Position numbers and translations under genes: made by a program. From Microbacterium sp. USTB-Y (GTDB lineage Bacteria; Actinomycetota; Actinomycetes; Actinomycetales; Microbacteriaceae): a stretch of DNA of 64,000 nucleotides. The notes under the pieces are model-generated. The model saw only the letters and a program-made list of their open reading frames with translations, searched no databases and was not told the origin of the DNA. The first letter of the stretch is position 1. Each line of letters starts with the position of its first letter. The stretch is taken from assembly GCF_023703415.1 (NCBI RefSeq), contig NZ_JAGMTU010000006.1, positions 1-64,000 of the forward strand, in the 5' to 3' direction. Below are positions 46,873 through 54,556 of this stretch, piece by piece.

Positions 46873-48444
46873 TCAGATCCAGGTGATCATCCAGTTGTGG
46901 GCCTGCCAGAACCACCACGGCACCGGCAGCCCGATCCACAGCGGATACCAGAAGGCGCTGACGAGCAGGATCAGCACCACGATCACCAGAACGGTGCGCT
47001 GACCGGCCTGCCGGCGATGGCGAGGAGCGCTGCGTCGTCCGGCGATGTCGCGCAGCGCGAGCACCAGGGCGAGGATCAGGAACGGCGCCATCACCACCGT
47101 GTAGAACTGGAAGATCGTGCGCTCGGGGAACGCCAGCCACGGCAGGTACGTGGCGGCGAGCCCGACCAGCGGGATCGCGTAGCTCCAGGGCATCGGGGAG
47201 CGCAGCACGAGGCCGCGCACGAAGCGCACCAGCAGGTAGACCGCGGCGGCGACGCCGAGGTACCAGATGAGCGGGTTCGGGATCGACGTGATCGTGCCGA
47301 TGCAGTGATCGGTGCCGAAGCAGGGGGCGTCCTGGCCGCCGACCCAGAACGCGGTGGGGCGGATGAGCAGCGGCCACTGCCACGCCGGGCTGGCGTACGG
47401 GTGCGAGGAGGTGAGCCCCACATGGAACGCCAGGATGTCCGAGTGGTACTTGAGCCAGGAGGCGAGCGCGCCGTCCGCCGCGTTGCGGTCGTAGCCGCCC
47501 GAGGTCAGGAACCATCCGCTCCAGGACGCGAGGTAGGTGGCGGCGGCCACCGGCACGAGCAGCAGGAAGCTCACCGGCCCCTGGCGCAGCACGGCATCGG
47601 TCGGCCACAGGGCGACGCCCGCGCGGCGTCGCGCCAGCGCGTCGGTGACGACGAGATAGATCCCCGCGGCGGCGAGGACGTAGGCGCCCGACCACTTCAC
47701 GCTGGTCGCGGCGCCGAGCGCGAGTCCTGCCAGGACGACCCAGGGGCGGCCCCAGAACACCCGGCCCCACAGCGTCGGCGCGTCGCCGCGCTCGTGCGAG
47801 GTCCGGTCCTCCAGGCGGGGCATCACCCGCTGCCGGTCGTACACGAGGAAGAGGATCCCGAGCACGATGAAGAACGTCAGGATCCCGTCCAGCAGGCCGA
47901 TCCGGCTCAGCACGATGCCGAGCCCGTCGACGGCCAGCAGGAGTCCGGCCAGGGTGGCCGCGACGACGGAGCGGGTCAGCGCCTTGGCGAGCAGGTACAC
48001 GACGAGCACCGTCAGCGTGCCGATGATCGCCGTGGAGATGCGCCAGCCGAAGCTGGATCCGGGGCCGAAGGCGGCGATGCCCAGCGCGATCAGCCATTTG
48101 CCGAGCGGCGGGTGCACCACGAAGGAGCCCGCGGTCTGCAGGGCGCTCGTGTCGCCGGACGCGAACAGCTCGTTCGCCTTGTCGCCCCAGGTGCCCTCGT
48201 AGCCCTGCACCCACAGCGACCAGGCGTCCTTGACGTAGTACGTCTCGTCGAAGACGATCGCGTGCGGATGCCCGATCCCCGTGATCCGCAGCACCGCGGC
48301 GAGCAGCGTGACGAGGGCCGGGGCGAGCCAGCTCACCAGCCGCAGCCTCGCCGGATCCCCGAGCCACGCGTCGCGCAGACGCTCCCAGCCGGTGGGACGG
48401 TCGTCGTGCCGTTCCTCGAGGGGCGGCAGCAGGGGCGCGGTCAC
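46873..48444 (-). CDS. pmt: Protein O-mannosyltransferase (PMT family)
   Basis: This 523-residue GT-C glycosyltransferase moves mannose from polyprenyl-phosphomannose to Ser or Thr of secreted proteins as they cross the membrane by Sec. The first periplasmic loop has the catalytic acidic motif in VFDETYYVKDAWS (about 65-77) and HPPLGKW (about 112-118). About eleven membrane segments follow. The start is GTG, with a TAGGCT -10 box 6 bases upstream. It is divergent from rsmI, with overlapping -10 boxes, and is followed by corA. Confidence 0.93.
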   Translation of the reverse strand: MTAPLLPPLEERHDDRPTGWERLRDAWLGDPARLRLVSWLAPALVTLLAAVLRITGIGHPHAIVFDETYYVKDAWSLWVQGYEGTWGDKANELFASGDTSALQTAGSFVVHPPLGKWLIALGIAAFGPGSSFGWRISTAIIGTLTVLVVYLLAKALTRSVVAATLAGLLLAVDGLGIVLSRIGLLDGILTFFIVLGILFLVYDRQRVMPRLEDRTSHERGDAPTLWGRVFWGRPWVVLAGLALGAATSVKWSGAYVLAAAGIYLVVTDALARRRAGVALWPTDAVLRQGPVSFLLLVPVAAATYLASWSGWFLTSGGYDRNAADGALASWLKYHSDILAFHVGLTSSHPYASPAWQWPLLIRPTAFWVGGQDAPCFGTDHCIGTITSIPNPLIWYLGVAAAVYLLVRFVRGLVLRSPMPWSYAIPLVGLAATYLPWLAFPERTIFQFYTVVMAPFLILALVLALRDIAGRRSAPRHRRQAGQRTVLVIVVLILLVSAFWYPLWIGLPVPWWFWQAHNWMITWI

Positions 48445-48450
48445 CCGCTC

Positions 48451-48460
48451 AGCCTATGCT
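48451..48460. promoter_or_regulatory. Overlapping divergent -10 boxes for pmt and rsmI
   Basis: In AGCCTATGCT the minus strand reads TAGGCT (48451-48456), 6 bases before the pmt GTG. The plus strand reads TATGCT (48455-48460), 7 bases before the rsmI GTG at 48468. The two boxes share the TA at 48455-48456. Both genes would be leaderless, and RNA polymerase could serve only one at a time. Confidence 0.55.
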
Positions 48461-48467
48461 GGGGCGG

Positions 48468-49289
48468 GTGATCATCCTCGCGGCCACTCCGATCGGAAAT
48501 CTCGGCGACGCGTCCCGCCGCCTGGTCGAGGTGCTGGAGGGCGCCACGATCATCGCCGCGGAGGACACCCGCACCACGCAGCGGCTGCTGCAGGCCCTCG
48601 GCATCGCGAACCGGCCGAGGCTCATCGCGCTGCACGACCACAACGAGAAGGCCAAGGCCGCGGAGCTCGCCGAGCTCGCCGCCTCCGAGGACATCGTGGT
48701 GCTCAGCGATGCGGGCATGCCGACCGTGAGCGACCCCGGGTACGGGCTGGTCGCCGCGGCCGCCGCGCGGGGCGTCACCGTCACCGCGATCCCGGGGCCG
48801 AGCGCGGTCGTGACGGCCCTCGCCGTGTCGGGGCTGCCCACCGACCGGTTCACGTTCGAGGGGTTCCTGCCGCGCAAGCCGGGGGAGCGCCGCTCCGCAC
48901 TCGCGGCGCTCGCGACCGAGCCCCGCACGATGGTGTTCTTCGAGTCGCCGTCGCGCCTGGCCGCGACCCTGGACGACATGGCGACGGCGTTCGGCGCGGA
49001 CCGCCGCGCCGCCGTGTGCCGCGAGCTCACGAAGCTGTTCGAAGAGGTGCGTCGCGGCGGTGCGGCCGAGCTGGCCGCCTGGGCGGCCGAGGGCGTGAAG
49101 GGCGAGATCGTCGTCGTCGTGGAGGGCGCGGCGCCCCGCGTCGTCTCGCCGGAGGACGCGCTGTCCCAGGTGCAGGCGCTGGTGGCCTCGGGGGTGCGGC
49201 TGAAGGACGCCTGCGCCGAGGTCGCCGCCGCCACGGGACTCGGATCCCGCGATCTGTACCAGGCGGCGCTCGCCGCCCGCAGCGCCTGA
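48468..49289 (+). CDS. rsmI: 16S rRNA (cytidine-1402-2'-O)-methyltransferase RsmI
   Basis: RsmI methylates the 2'-OH of C1402 in 16S rRNA. The 273-residue SAM-dependent (tetrapyrrole methylase fold) enzyme has ATPIGNLGDAS near the start, AAEDTRTTQRLL (about 28-39), LSDAGMPTVSDPG (about 75-87) and PGPSAVVTAL (about 107-116). An upstream in-frame ATG at 48456 lies within the TATGCT -10 box, so GTG 48468, directly after it, is the better start. It is followed by a stacked hairpin region. Confidence 0.93.
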   Translation: MIILAATPIGNLGDASRRLVEVLEGATIIAAEDTRTTQRLLQALGIANRPRLIALHDHNEKAKAAELAELAASEDIVVLSDAGMPTVSDPGYGLVAAAAARGVTVTAIPGPSAVVTALAVSGLPTDRFTFEGFLPRKPGERRSALAALATEPRTMVFFESPSRLAATLDDMATAFGADRRAAVCRELTKLFEEVRRGGAAELAAWAAEGVKGEIVVVVEGAAPRVVSPEDALSQVQALVASGVRLKDACAEVAAATGLGSRDLYQAALAARSA

Positions 49290-49355
49290 CCCCTCCGACG
49301 CCGTGCCTCCGGCGCCGGCCGCGCGCTCGCTGCGCTGTCGAGGGCACGCCGTGCC

Positions 49356-49436
49356 GTCGAGCGCACGGGTCTTCCGCGCGGAGTTCCCGTGCACTCGACA
49401 GGATCCGGTGCCTTCGAGGAGCACCGGATCCTGTCG
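49356..49436. terminator. Two competing hairpins between rsmI and the sigma-factor unit
   Basis: Hairpin A pairs GTCGAGCGCACGGG (49356-49369) with CCCGTGCACTCGAC (49386-49399), with one mismatch. Hairpin B pairs 49396-49411 with 49421-49436 as a perfect 16-bp stem containing GGATCC. They share 49396-49399 and cannot both form fully. Hairpin B is the likely bidirectional terminator for the two convergent genes. The gap 49290-49560 has no gene. Confidence 0.6.
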
Positions 49437-49560
49437 TCGCGTCACTGCCGCGGGTCGGGGACGGCGGGATCGGCGGGCGGTCGGAAGATCGGCGGCACAG
49501 GCACGCTGATCGTCGGCGGCAGCGTCAGCGCGGAGGGGGTGAGTGCGGGTCGCATCGCCG

Positions 49561-50565
49561 TCACCCGTTCTCGTCGCGCGCGGGCGTGGTCGCCGGTGGT
49601 GCGGTGTCGACGACCGTGACGGACATCGCGGTCAGGACCGTCTGCTCCTCGCCCGCCGCCACCGCGCCCGCGGGGAAGAACCGGCGTTCTCCGATGACCT
49701 GGCCCGTGCCGGGGTCGATGATGATCTCCTGGCGCTCGCCCGAGCGCTGCGGCTCGTCACGCCCGATCGCCACGCCGACCCGCCCGTCGAGGTTCGCCAC
49801 GCCGTCGGTCGACGTGGTGCCCGGGATCAGCGCGAGCGCCTCGAAGAGACGCGCGCGCACGGGAGCCGGCACCGGGTAGGTGCGCAGCAGATCCGTGATC
49901 CGCACGAAGTCGTCCTCGTCCCGGCTCGCCGAGCCGCCCTGGTACTGCGCGTCGAAGTAGGCGAGGGTCTCGGCGCCGGATCCGATCGGGATCGCGCTCA
50001 GGTCCTGCGAGGCCCAGGGGCTGCCGTAGAACCGGCCCTCCGGGGCGTGGATCGTCTCCGCGACGAACGCGCCGTCTCCGGTCTGGCCGTGCTCCCAGTC
50101 CCGGTACAGCGCCCATTCGGCGCCCGGATCGGAGGGGATGTAGACGTCGACGTTCTGGATGTTCGACGGCAGCCTCGTGACCGTCTGGTCGGACGTGCCC
50201 TGGTAGCTGGCCCAGTCGGCGCGGGTGTGGAACTTCAGGTACTGCCCCGGTCCCGCCTCGGGATCGCTGTAGGTGATCGCCTCGGCGGCGGCCTGGCGCA
50301 GCACGATCGCCGCGGCGCTCGCCGATTGCGGATGCGGCGGGGCGAGCACGCCGCCCACGACGACGGCCGCGGCGACGGCGGCCGCGGCGGTGAGGCCGAC
50401 GGCGGCCCAGCGCACCGGGTGCCGGCGGCGCGGCGCGCGGGATGCGGAGGTCTTCTCGGCCGCGCGCATCGCGGTCTCGAGCTTCCGGTACGCAGGAGCG
50501 AGCCGGGCCGCGTCGGGCTCGGCGACGTCGTCACGCAGTCTGCGGAGCAAGGTCAGGTCGTCCAT
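49561..50565 (-). CDS. CU044_5270 family membrane protein (putative anti-sigma partner)
   Basis: The 334-residue protein has a cytoplasmic N-terminal part of about 50 residues, one membrane helix (about 52-74) and a large extracytoplasmic domain with YLKFHTRADWASYQG, WALYRDWEHGQTGDG and a C-terminal GQVIGERRFFPAG segment. Proteins of this kind sit beside ECF sigma factors in actinobacteria. It overlaps the sigma-factor gene by 35 bases; GAGGAGGG before ATG 50565 fixes the start. The layout suggests a membrane sensor that restrains the sigma factor, but no classic zinc anti-sigma motif is seen. Confidence 0.75.
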   Translation of the reverse strand: MDDLTLLRRLRDDVAEPDAARLAPAYRKLETAMRAAEKTSASRAPRRRHPVRWAAVGLTAAAAVAAAVVVGGVLAPPHPQSASAAAIVLRQAAAEAITYSDPEAGPGQYLKFHTRADWASYQGTSDQTVTRLPSNIQNVDVYIPSDPGAEWALYRDWEHGQTGDGAFVAETIHAPEGRFYGSPWASQDLSAIPIGSGAETLAYFDAQYQGGSASRDEDDFVRITDLLRTYPVPAPVRARLFEALALIPGTTSTDGVANLDGRVGVAIGRDEPQRSGERQEIIIDPGTGQVIGERRFFPAGAVAAGEEQTVLTAMSVTVVDTAPPATTPARDENG

Positions 50566-51097
50566 TTTCACCCTCCTCAGGTGTGGAGCGGAGCAGGCGC
50601 CGGGCACGGTTGAGTCTCGACTTCACCGTGCCGACGGGGATGTGCAGGGCCTCGGCGATCTCGTCGTACGAGAGCTCGGCCCAGGCGAACAGCAGCAGGC
50701 AGTCGCGGTCCCCGGCGGAGAGCCGGCGGATCCGCCCGGCGAGACGTCCGACCGCGAGCTGCGCGTCCAGCGCCTCGTCGGGGTGGTGCGTCGTCACCGG
50801 CGATGGCGCGCTGCGCTCCATCGCCTTCAGCACCCGCGCGGTGGCGATGCGATGGCGGTGGATGAGGTTCGTCGCAATGCCGAACAGCCAGGGTCGGGCA
50901 TCCTCCCGTGCGGGATCGAACCGGGCGCGGCGCTGGAACGCGATCAGGAAGGTCTCGCTCGTGACGTCGTCGGCGACGGCGTCACCGGCCCGTCGGGCCG
51001 CGTAGCGATGCACTGCTCCTGCGTAGCGGTGGAAGATCTCGCCGAAGGCCGACGGATCCGTCACCGACCTCGCGATCACCGTGTTGTCGTTGTTCAC
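50531..51097 (-). CDS. ECF-type RNA polymerase sigma factor
   Basis: The 188-residue protein has sigma region 2 (FGEIFHRYAGAVHRYAARR then DDVTSETFLIAFQRRARFD) and region 4 (LSAGDRDCLLLFAWAELSYDEIAEALHIPVGTVKSRLNRARRLLR). Such factors direct RNA polymerase to a small regulon in response to an envelope or other stress. The start is GTG 51097 with GAGGAA upstream; the longer open frame is antisense to the methyltransferase gene. The next gene overlaps it and encodes a membrane protein likely to regulate it. It is divergent from the methyltransferase. Confidence 0.9.
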   Translation of the reverse strand: MNNDNTVIARSVTDPSAFGEIFHRYAGAVHRYAARRAGDAVADDVTSETFLIAFQRRARFDPAREDARPWLFGIATNLIHRHRIATARVLKAMERSAPSPVTTHHPDEALDAQLAVGRLAGRIRRLSAGDRDCLLLFAWAELSYDEIAEALHIPVGTVKSRLNRARRLLRSTPEEGENGRPDLAPQTA

Positions 51098-51214
51098 ATC
51101 CTGTATTCCTCGGAGGAGTCGTTCGTGTTCACGATTCTTCCGGGTGGGGCCTCCTCGGCGTCCTCGACGGCGCGGCGCGGGCCGTGGATCCGGGTCGAAG
51201 GGAAGGCTGGGAGG

Positions 51215-51829
51215 ATGCGGGATGAGCAGGTGGCGGCGGCCTACGACGCGCGGGCGGCCGAGTACATCGCGCTGATCGGGAGCATCGAGCAGCTGGAGGA
51301 CGCCGATGTGGCGCTCATCGCGCGCTGGCGGGACGAGACCCCCGGACAGCTCCTCGACGCCGGCTGCGGGCCGGGCCTGTGGACCGCGTTCCTCGCGGAG
51401 AGCGGACGGGACGTGATCGGGGCGGACGTCTCCGTCGAGTTCCTCGCCGCGGCGCGTGCCGCGCATCCGGGCCTGCGTTTCGAGGCGGCGTCGATCCGCG
51501 ACCTTCCGTACCCCGACGGCGCCTTCGGAGGGATCCTCGCCTGGTACTCGCTGATCCACGCGGAGCCCGAGGAGCTGCCGGGGATGCTCGCCGAACTGGC
51601 GCGGGTGACCGCCCCCGGAGGCCGGATCCTCATCGGCTTCTTCGACGGCGCACCGGGCGAGGAGTTCGCCCACGCCGTCGCACCCGCCCGCTACTGGTCG
51701 GCGCCGGCCCTTGCCGCGCGGCTCGGCGACGCGGGGCTCGACGTCGTGCACGCCGAACGACGGGAGCGAGAGCCGGGCGCCGCGGGCAGCGTCCGACCGC
51801 ACGGGGCCGTGATCGCCGAACGCCGTTGA
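51215..51829 (+). CDS. Class I SAM-dependent methyltransferase
   Basis: The 204-residue product has the motif I LLDAGCGPGLWTAFLA (about 46-61), motif II VIGADVSVEFLAAAR and motif III with LARVTAPGGRILIGF (about 128-142). It is of the small-molecule (methyltransferase type 11) kind; the substrate is unknown. ATG 51215 is chosen over an upstream extension that lies within the sigma-factor promoter. It is a single-gene unit closed by a hairpin at 51901. Confidence 0.88.
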   Translation: MRDEQVAAAYDARAAEYIALIGSIEQLEDADVALIARWRDETPGQLLDAGCGPGLWTAFLAESGRDVIGADVSVEFLAAARAAHPGLRFEAASIRDLPYPDGAFGGILAWYSLIHAEPEELPGMLAELARVTAPGGRILIGFFDGAPGEEFAHAVAPARYWSAPALAARLGDAGLDVVHAERREREPGAAGSVRPHGAVIAERR

Positions 51830-51900
51830 AGACGGGTCGAGACAGGGTCCGGGCCCCTGGCAGGGGGTTCCGCCGCGCGCAGCGGCGTGCGCGCCGCTCG

Positions 51901-51959
51901 GAGATGTGCGATTGCTTCGGACGAAACGGGTGATTCCGTCCGATCGAAGCGCACATCTC
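51901..51959. terminator. Hairpin between the methyltransferase and metG
   Basis: GAGATGTGCG (51901-51910) pairs perfectly with CGCACATCTC (51950-51959). An inner stem TCGGACG/CGTCCGA (51917-51923 with 51937-51943) extends it past a small internal loop. It lies about 70 bases after the methyltransferase stop and 120 bases before the metG promoter, so it is more likely a terminator than a metG leader structure. The gap 51830-52089 has no gene. Confidence 0.5.
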
Positions 51960-52076
51960 CGCGCGAGGCGCCCGCCGGGCTCGGACCGGATCTGCGGATC
52001 CCGTCCGAAGATCGCGTCCTTCTCCGAGCGAAGCGTCCGCCGTCGTCATCGTCGGAACCGCGCCCCGCATCCCGCC

Positions 52077-52082
52077 TAGAAT
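52077..52082 (+). promoter_or_regulatory. Leaderless-type -10 box of metG
   Basis: TAGAAT, close to consensus TATAAT, is followed by CGAACGC (7 bases) and the metG ATG at 52090. No Shine-Dalgarno sequence is present. Confidence 0.65.
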
Positions 52083-52089
52083 CGAACGC

Positions 52090-53667
52090 ATGCCCGCAGG
52101 CGAGTCCTTCTACATCACCACGCCGATCTACTACCCCTCCGACGTGCCCCACATCGGGCATGGCTACACCAGCGTCGCCGTGGACACCCTCGCGCGCTGG
52201 CACCGCCAGTCGGGTGACGACACCTGGATGCTCACCGGCACCGACGAGCACGGCCAGAAGATGCTGCGTGCGGCGGCCGCGAACGGCGTGACCCCGCAGG
52301 AGTGGGTGGACAAGCTCGTCAGCGAGAGCTGGTTCCCGCTGCTGAAGACCCTCGACGTCGCCAACGACGACTTCATCCGCACCACCCAGGAGCGGCACGA
52401 GACCAACGTGCAGGTGTTCTTCCAGAAGCTCTACGACGCGGGCTACATCTACGCAGGCGAGTACGAGGCGCTGTACTGCGTGGGCTGCGAGGAGTTCAAG
52501 CCCGAGTCCGAGATCGTCGACGGCACCGGTCCCTTCGAGGGCCTCAAGGTCTGCGCGATCCACTCCAAGCCGCTCGAGCTGCTGCAGGAGAAGAACTACT
52601 TCTTCAAGCTCAGCGAATTCCAGGACCGCCTGCTCGAGCTCTACAAGACCGAGCCCGACTTCGTGCGCCCCGACTCGGCGCGCAACGAGGTCGTCTCGTT
52701 CGTCTCGCAGGGACTCAAGGACCTCTCCATCTCGCGTTCCACGTTCGACTGGGGTATCCCGCTGCCGTGGGACACCTCGCACGTCATCTACGTGTGGGTC
52801 GACGCGCTCCTCAACTACGCGACCGCCGTCGGCTACGGCTCCGACGAGGAGACCTTCGCGCGCCGCTGGCCGGCGTACCACGTGGTGGGCAAGGACATCC
52901 TGCGCTTCCACGCGGTGATCTGGCCGGCCATGCTCATGGCGGCGGGCCTCGAGGTGCCCAAGGGCGTGTTCGCGCACGGCTGGCTGCTCGTGGGCGGCGA
53001 GAAGATGTCGAAGTCGAAGCTCACCGGCATCGCGCCGACCGAGATCACCGACGTCTTCGGATCCGACGCCTACCGGTTCTACTTCCTCTCCGCGATCGCG
53101 TTCGGGCAGGACGGATCCTTCTCCTGGGAGGACCTCTCCGCCCGCTACCAGGCCGAGCTCGCGAACGGGTTCGGCAACCTCGCCTCGCGCACGATCGCGA
53201 TGATCGAGCGCTACTTCGACGGCGTCGTGCCGGCGGCGGGGGAGTACACCCCGCAGGATCTCGCGGTGCAGGAGCTCGTGGCGAAGGCCGCGGTCGACGC
53301 GGACGCCGCCGTCGAGCGGTTCCGCATCGACGAGGCGATCGCCGATGTGTGGACGATCGTCGACGCGCTCAACGGCTACATCACCGAGAACGAGCCGTGG
53401 GCGCTCGCCAAGGACGAGGAGCAGCGCGACCGCCTCGGGACCGTGCTGTACACCTGTGCCGAGGGGCTGCGTGCGCTCGCGGTCCTGCTGTCGCCGGTGA
53501 TGCCGCAGTCGACCGCGAAGCTCTGGGACGCCCTGGGCGCGGAGGGCGGCCTCGGCGCGCTCACCGCGCAGCCGCTGCGCGACGCCGGGCGCTGGGGGCA
53601 GCTGCCGGCGGGGATCCGCGTGCAGGCGCTCGCACCGCTCTTCCCGCGCATCGAGGCCACGGCCTGA
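52090..53667 (+). CDS. metG: Methionyl-tRNA synthetase
   Basis: MetG charges tRNA-Met with methionine. The 525-residue class I synthetase has the HIGH motif as HIGH in VPHIGHGYTS (about 18-27) and KMSKS in EKMSKSKLTGI (about 305-315). A zinc-knuckle pair CVGC lies near residue 130 with a lone Cys later. It has no C-terminal tRNA-binding extension, as in many actinobacterial MetG. It is followed 4 bases later by tatD, a common order (metG-tatD-ksgA-ispE), and starts from a leaderless promoter. Confidence 0.96.
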   Translation: MPAGESFYITTPIYYPSDVPHIGHGYTSVAVDTLARWHRQSGDDTWMLTGTDEHGQKMLRAAAANGVTPQEWVDKLVSESWFPLLKTLDVANDDFIRTTQERHETNVQVFFQKLYDAGYIYAGEYEALYCVGCEEFKPESEIVDGTGPFEGLKVCAIHSKPLELLQEKNYFFKLSEFQDRLLELYKTEPDFVRPDSARNEVVSFVSQGLKDLSISRSTFDWGIPLPWDTSHVIYVWVDALLNYATAVGYGSDEETFARRWPAYHVVGKDILRFHAVIWPAMLMAAGLEVPKGVFAHGWLLVGGEKMSKSKLTGIAPTEITDVFGSDAYRFYFLSAIAFGQDGSFSWEDLSARYQAELANGFGNLASRTIAMIERYFDGVVPAAGEYTPQDLAVQELVAKAAVDADAAVERFRIDEAIADVWTIVDALNGYITENEPWALAKDEEQRDRLGTVLYTCAEGLRALAVLLSPVMPQSTAKLWDALGAEGGLGALTAQPLRDAGRWGQLPAGIRVQALAPLFPRIEATA

Positions 53668-53671
53668 CCGC

Positions 53672-54556
53672 ATGAGCGAGACCCCGGACACCTATGTGCG
53701 CGAGCGGGCGACCGAGGGGCGCAAGGACCTGCGCTACCCCGAGGCGCCCGAGCCGCTCGCGGTGCCGGTGTACGACAACCACTGCCACCTCGAGATCGCC
53801 GACGGGGACGTGGGCCTGTCGCTCACCGAGCAGCTGGACCGGGCTGAGGCCGTCGGGATCGCCGGCGTCGTGCAGGCCTCCGGCGACATCGAGTCGTCGC
53901 GCTGGGCCGTCGATGCCGCCGAGTCGGATCCGCGCGTGCTCGCCGCCGTCGCGATCCACCCGAATGACGCTCCCGCCTACGCCGACGCCGGACGTCTGGA
54001 CGAGGCGCTCGCGGTGATCGACGGTCTCGCCGCCCGCCCGCGCACCCGGGCGATCGGCGAGACCGGGCTGGACTACTTCCGCACCGAGGAGCCGGGGCGC
54101 GCCGCCCAGCACGCCTCGTTCGAGGCGCACATCGCGCTCGCGAAGAAGCACGGGATCGCGATGCAGATCCACGACCGCGACGCCCACGACGACGTGCTGG
54201 AGACCCTGGGCCGCGTCGGCGCCCCGGAGCGCACGGTGTTCCACTGCTTCTCGGGCGACGAGGCGATGGCGCGGGTCTGCGCCGATGCCGGGTACTACCT
54301 CTCCTTCGCCGGGAACGTGACGTTCAAGAACGCGCAGAACCTGCGCGACGCGCTCGCCGTCACGCCGCGTGAGCGGATCCTCGTCGAGACCGATGCGCCG
54401 TTCCTGACGCCGGTGCCGCTGCGGGGGCGCCCGAACGCGCCCTACCTGATCCCGATCACGCTGCGCTTCCTGGCTGCCGAACTCGGCGTCGACGTCGACG
54501 AGCTCGCCGCGCAGATCGCCGCGAACACGCTCGAGGTCTACGGCTCGTTCGCCTGA
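53672..54556 (+). CDS. tatD: TatD family deoxyribonuclease/hydrolase
   Basis: The 294-residue metal-dependent hydrolase has the NHCHLE motif (HxH; about 36-41), IGETGLDYFR with the conserved glutamate (about 129-138), the QIHDRDA histidine region and LVETDAPFLTP with the metal Asp (about 235-245). TatD proteins act on DNA or as 3' exonucleases in repair. The N-terminal 30 residues are a charged extension typical of actinobacterial members. It is in an operon with metG. Its 3' end overlaps the oppositely oriented MFS gene by 19 bases. Confidence 0.92.
   Translation: MSETPDTYVRERATEGRKDLRYPEAPEPLAVPVYDNHCHLEIADGDVGLSLTEQLDRAEAVGIAGVVQASGDIESSRWAVDAAESDPRVLAAVAIHPNDAPAYADAGRLDEALAVIDGLAARPRTRAIGETGLDYFRTEEPGRAAQHASFEAHIALAKKHGIAMQIHDRDAHDDVLETLGRVGAPERTVFHCFSGDEAMARVCADAGYYLSFAGNVTFKNAQNLRDALAVTPRERILVETDAPFLTPVPLRGRPNAPYLIPITLRFLAAELGVDVDELAAQIAANTLEVYGSFA

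Noticed and set aside
48456..48458. ATG as the rsmI start
   Set aside because: It lies inside the TATGCT -10 box; GTG 48468 follows it at leaderless spacing and keeps the full family N-terminus.
51901..51959. T-box or other riboswitch in front of metG
   Set aside because: The structure lies upstream of the metG -10 box, so it would not be in the metG transcript, and no T-box or S-box core was seen.
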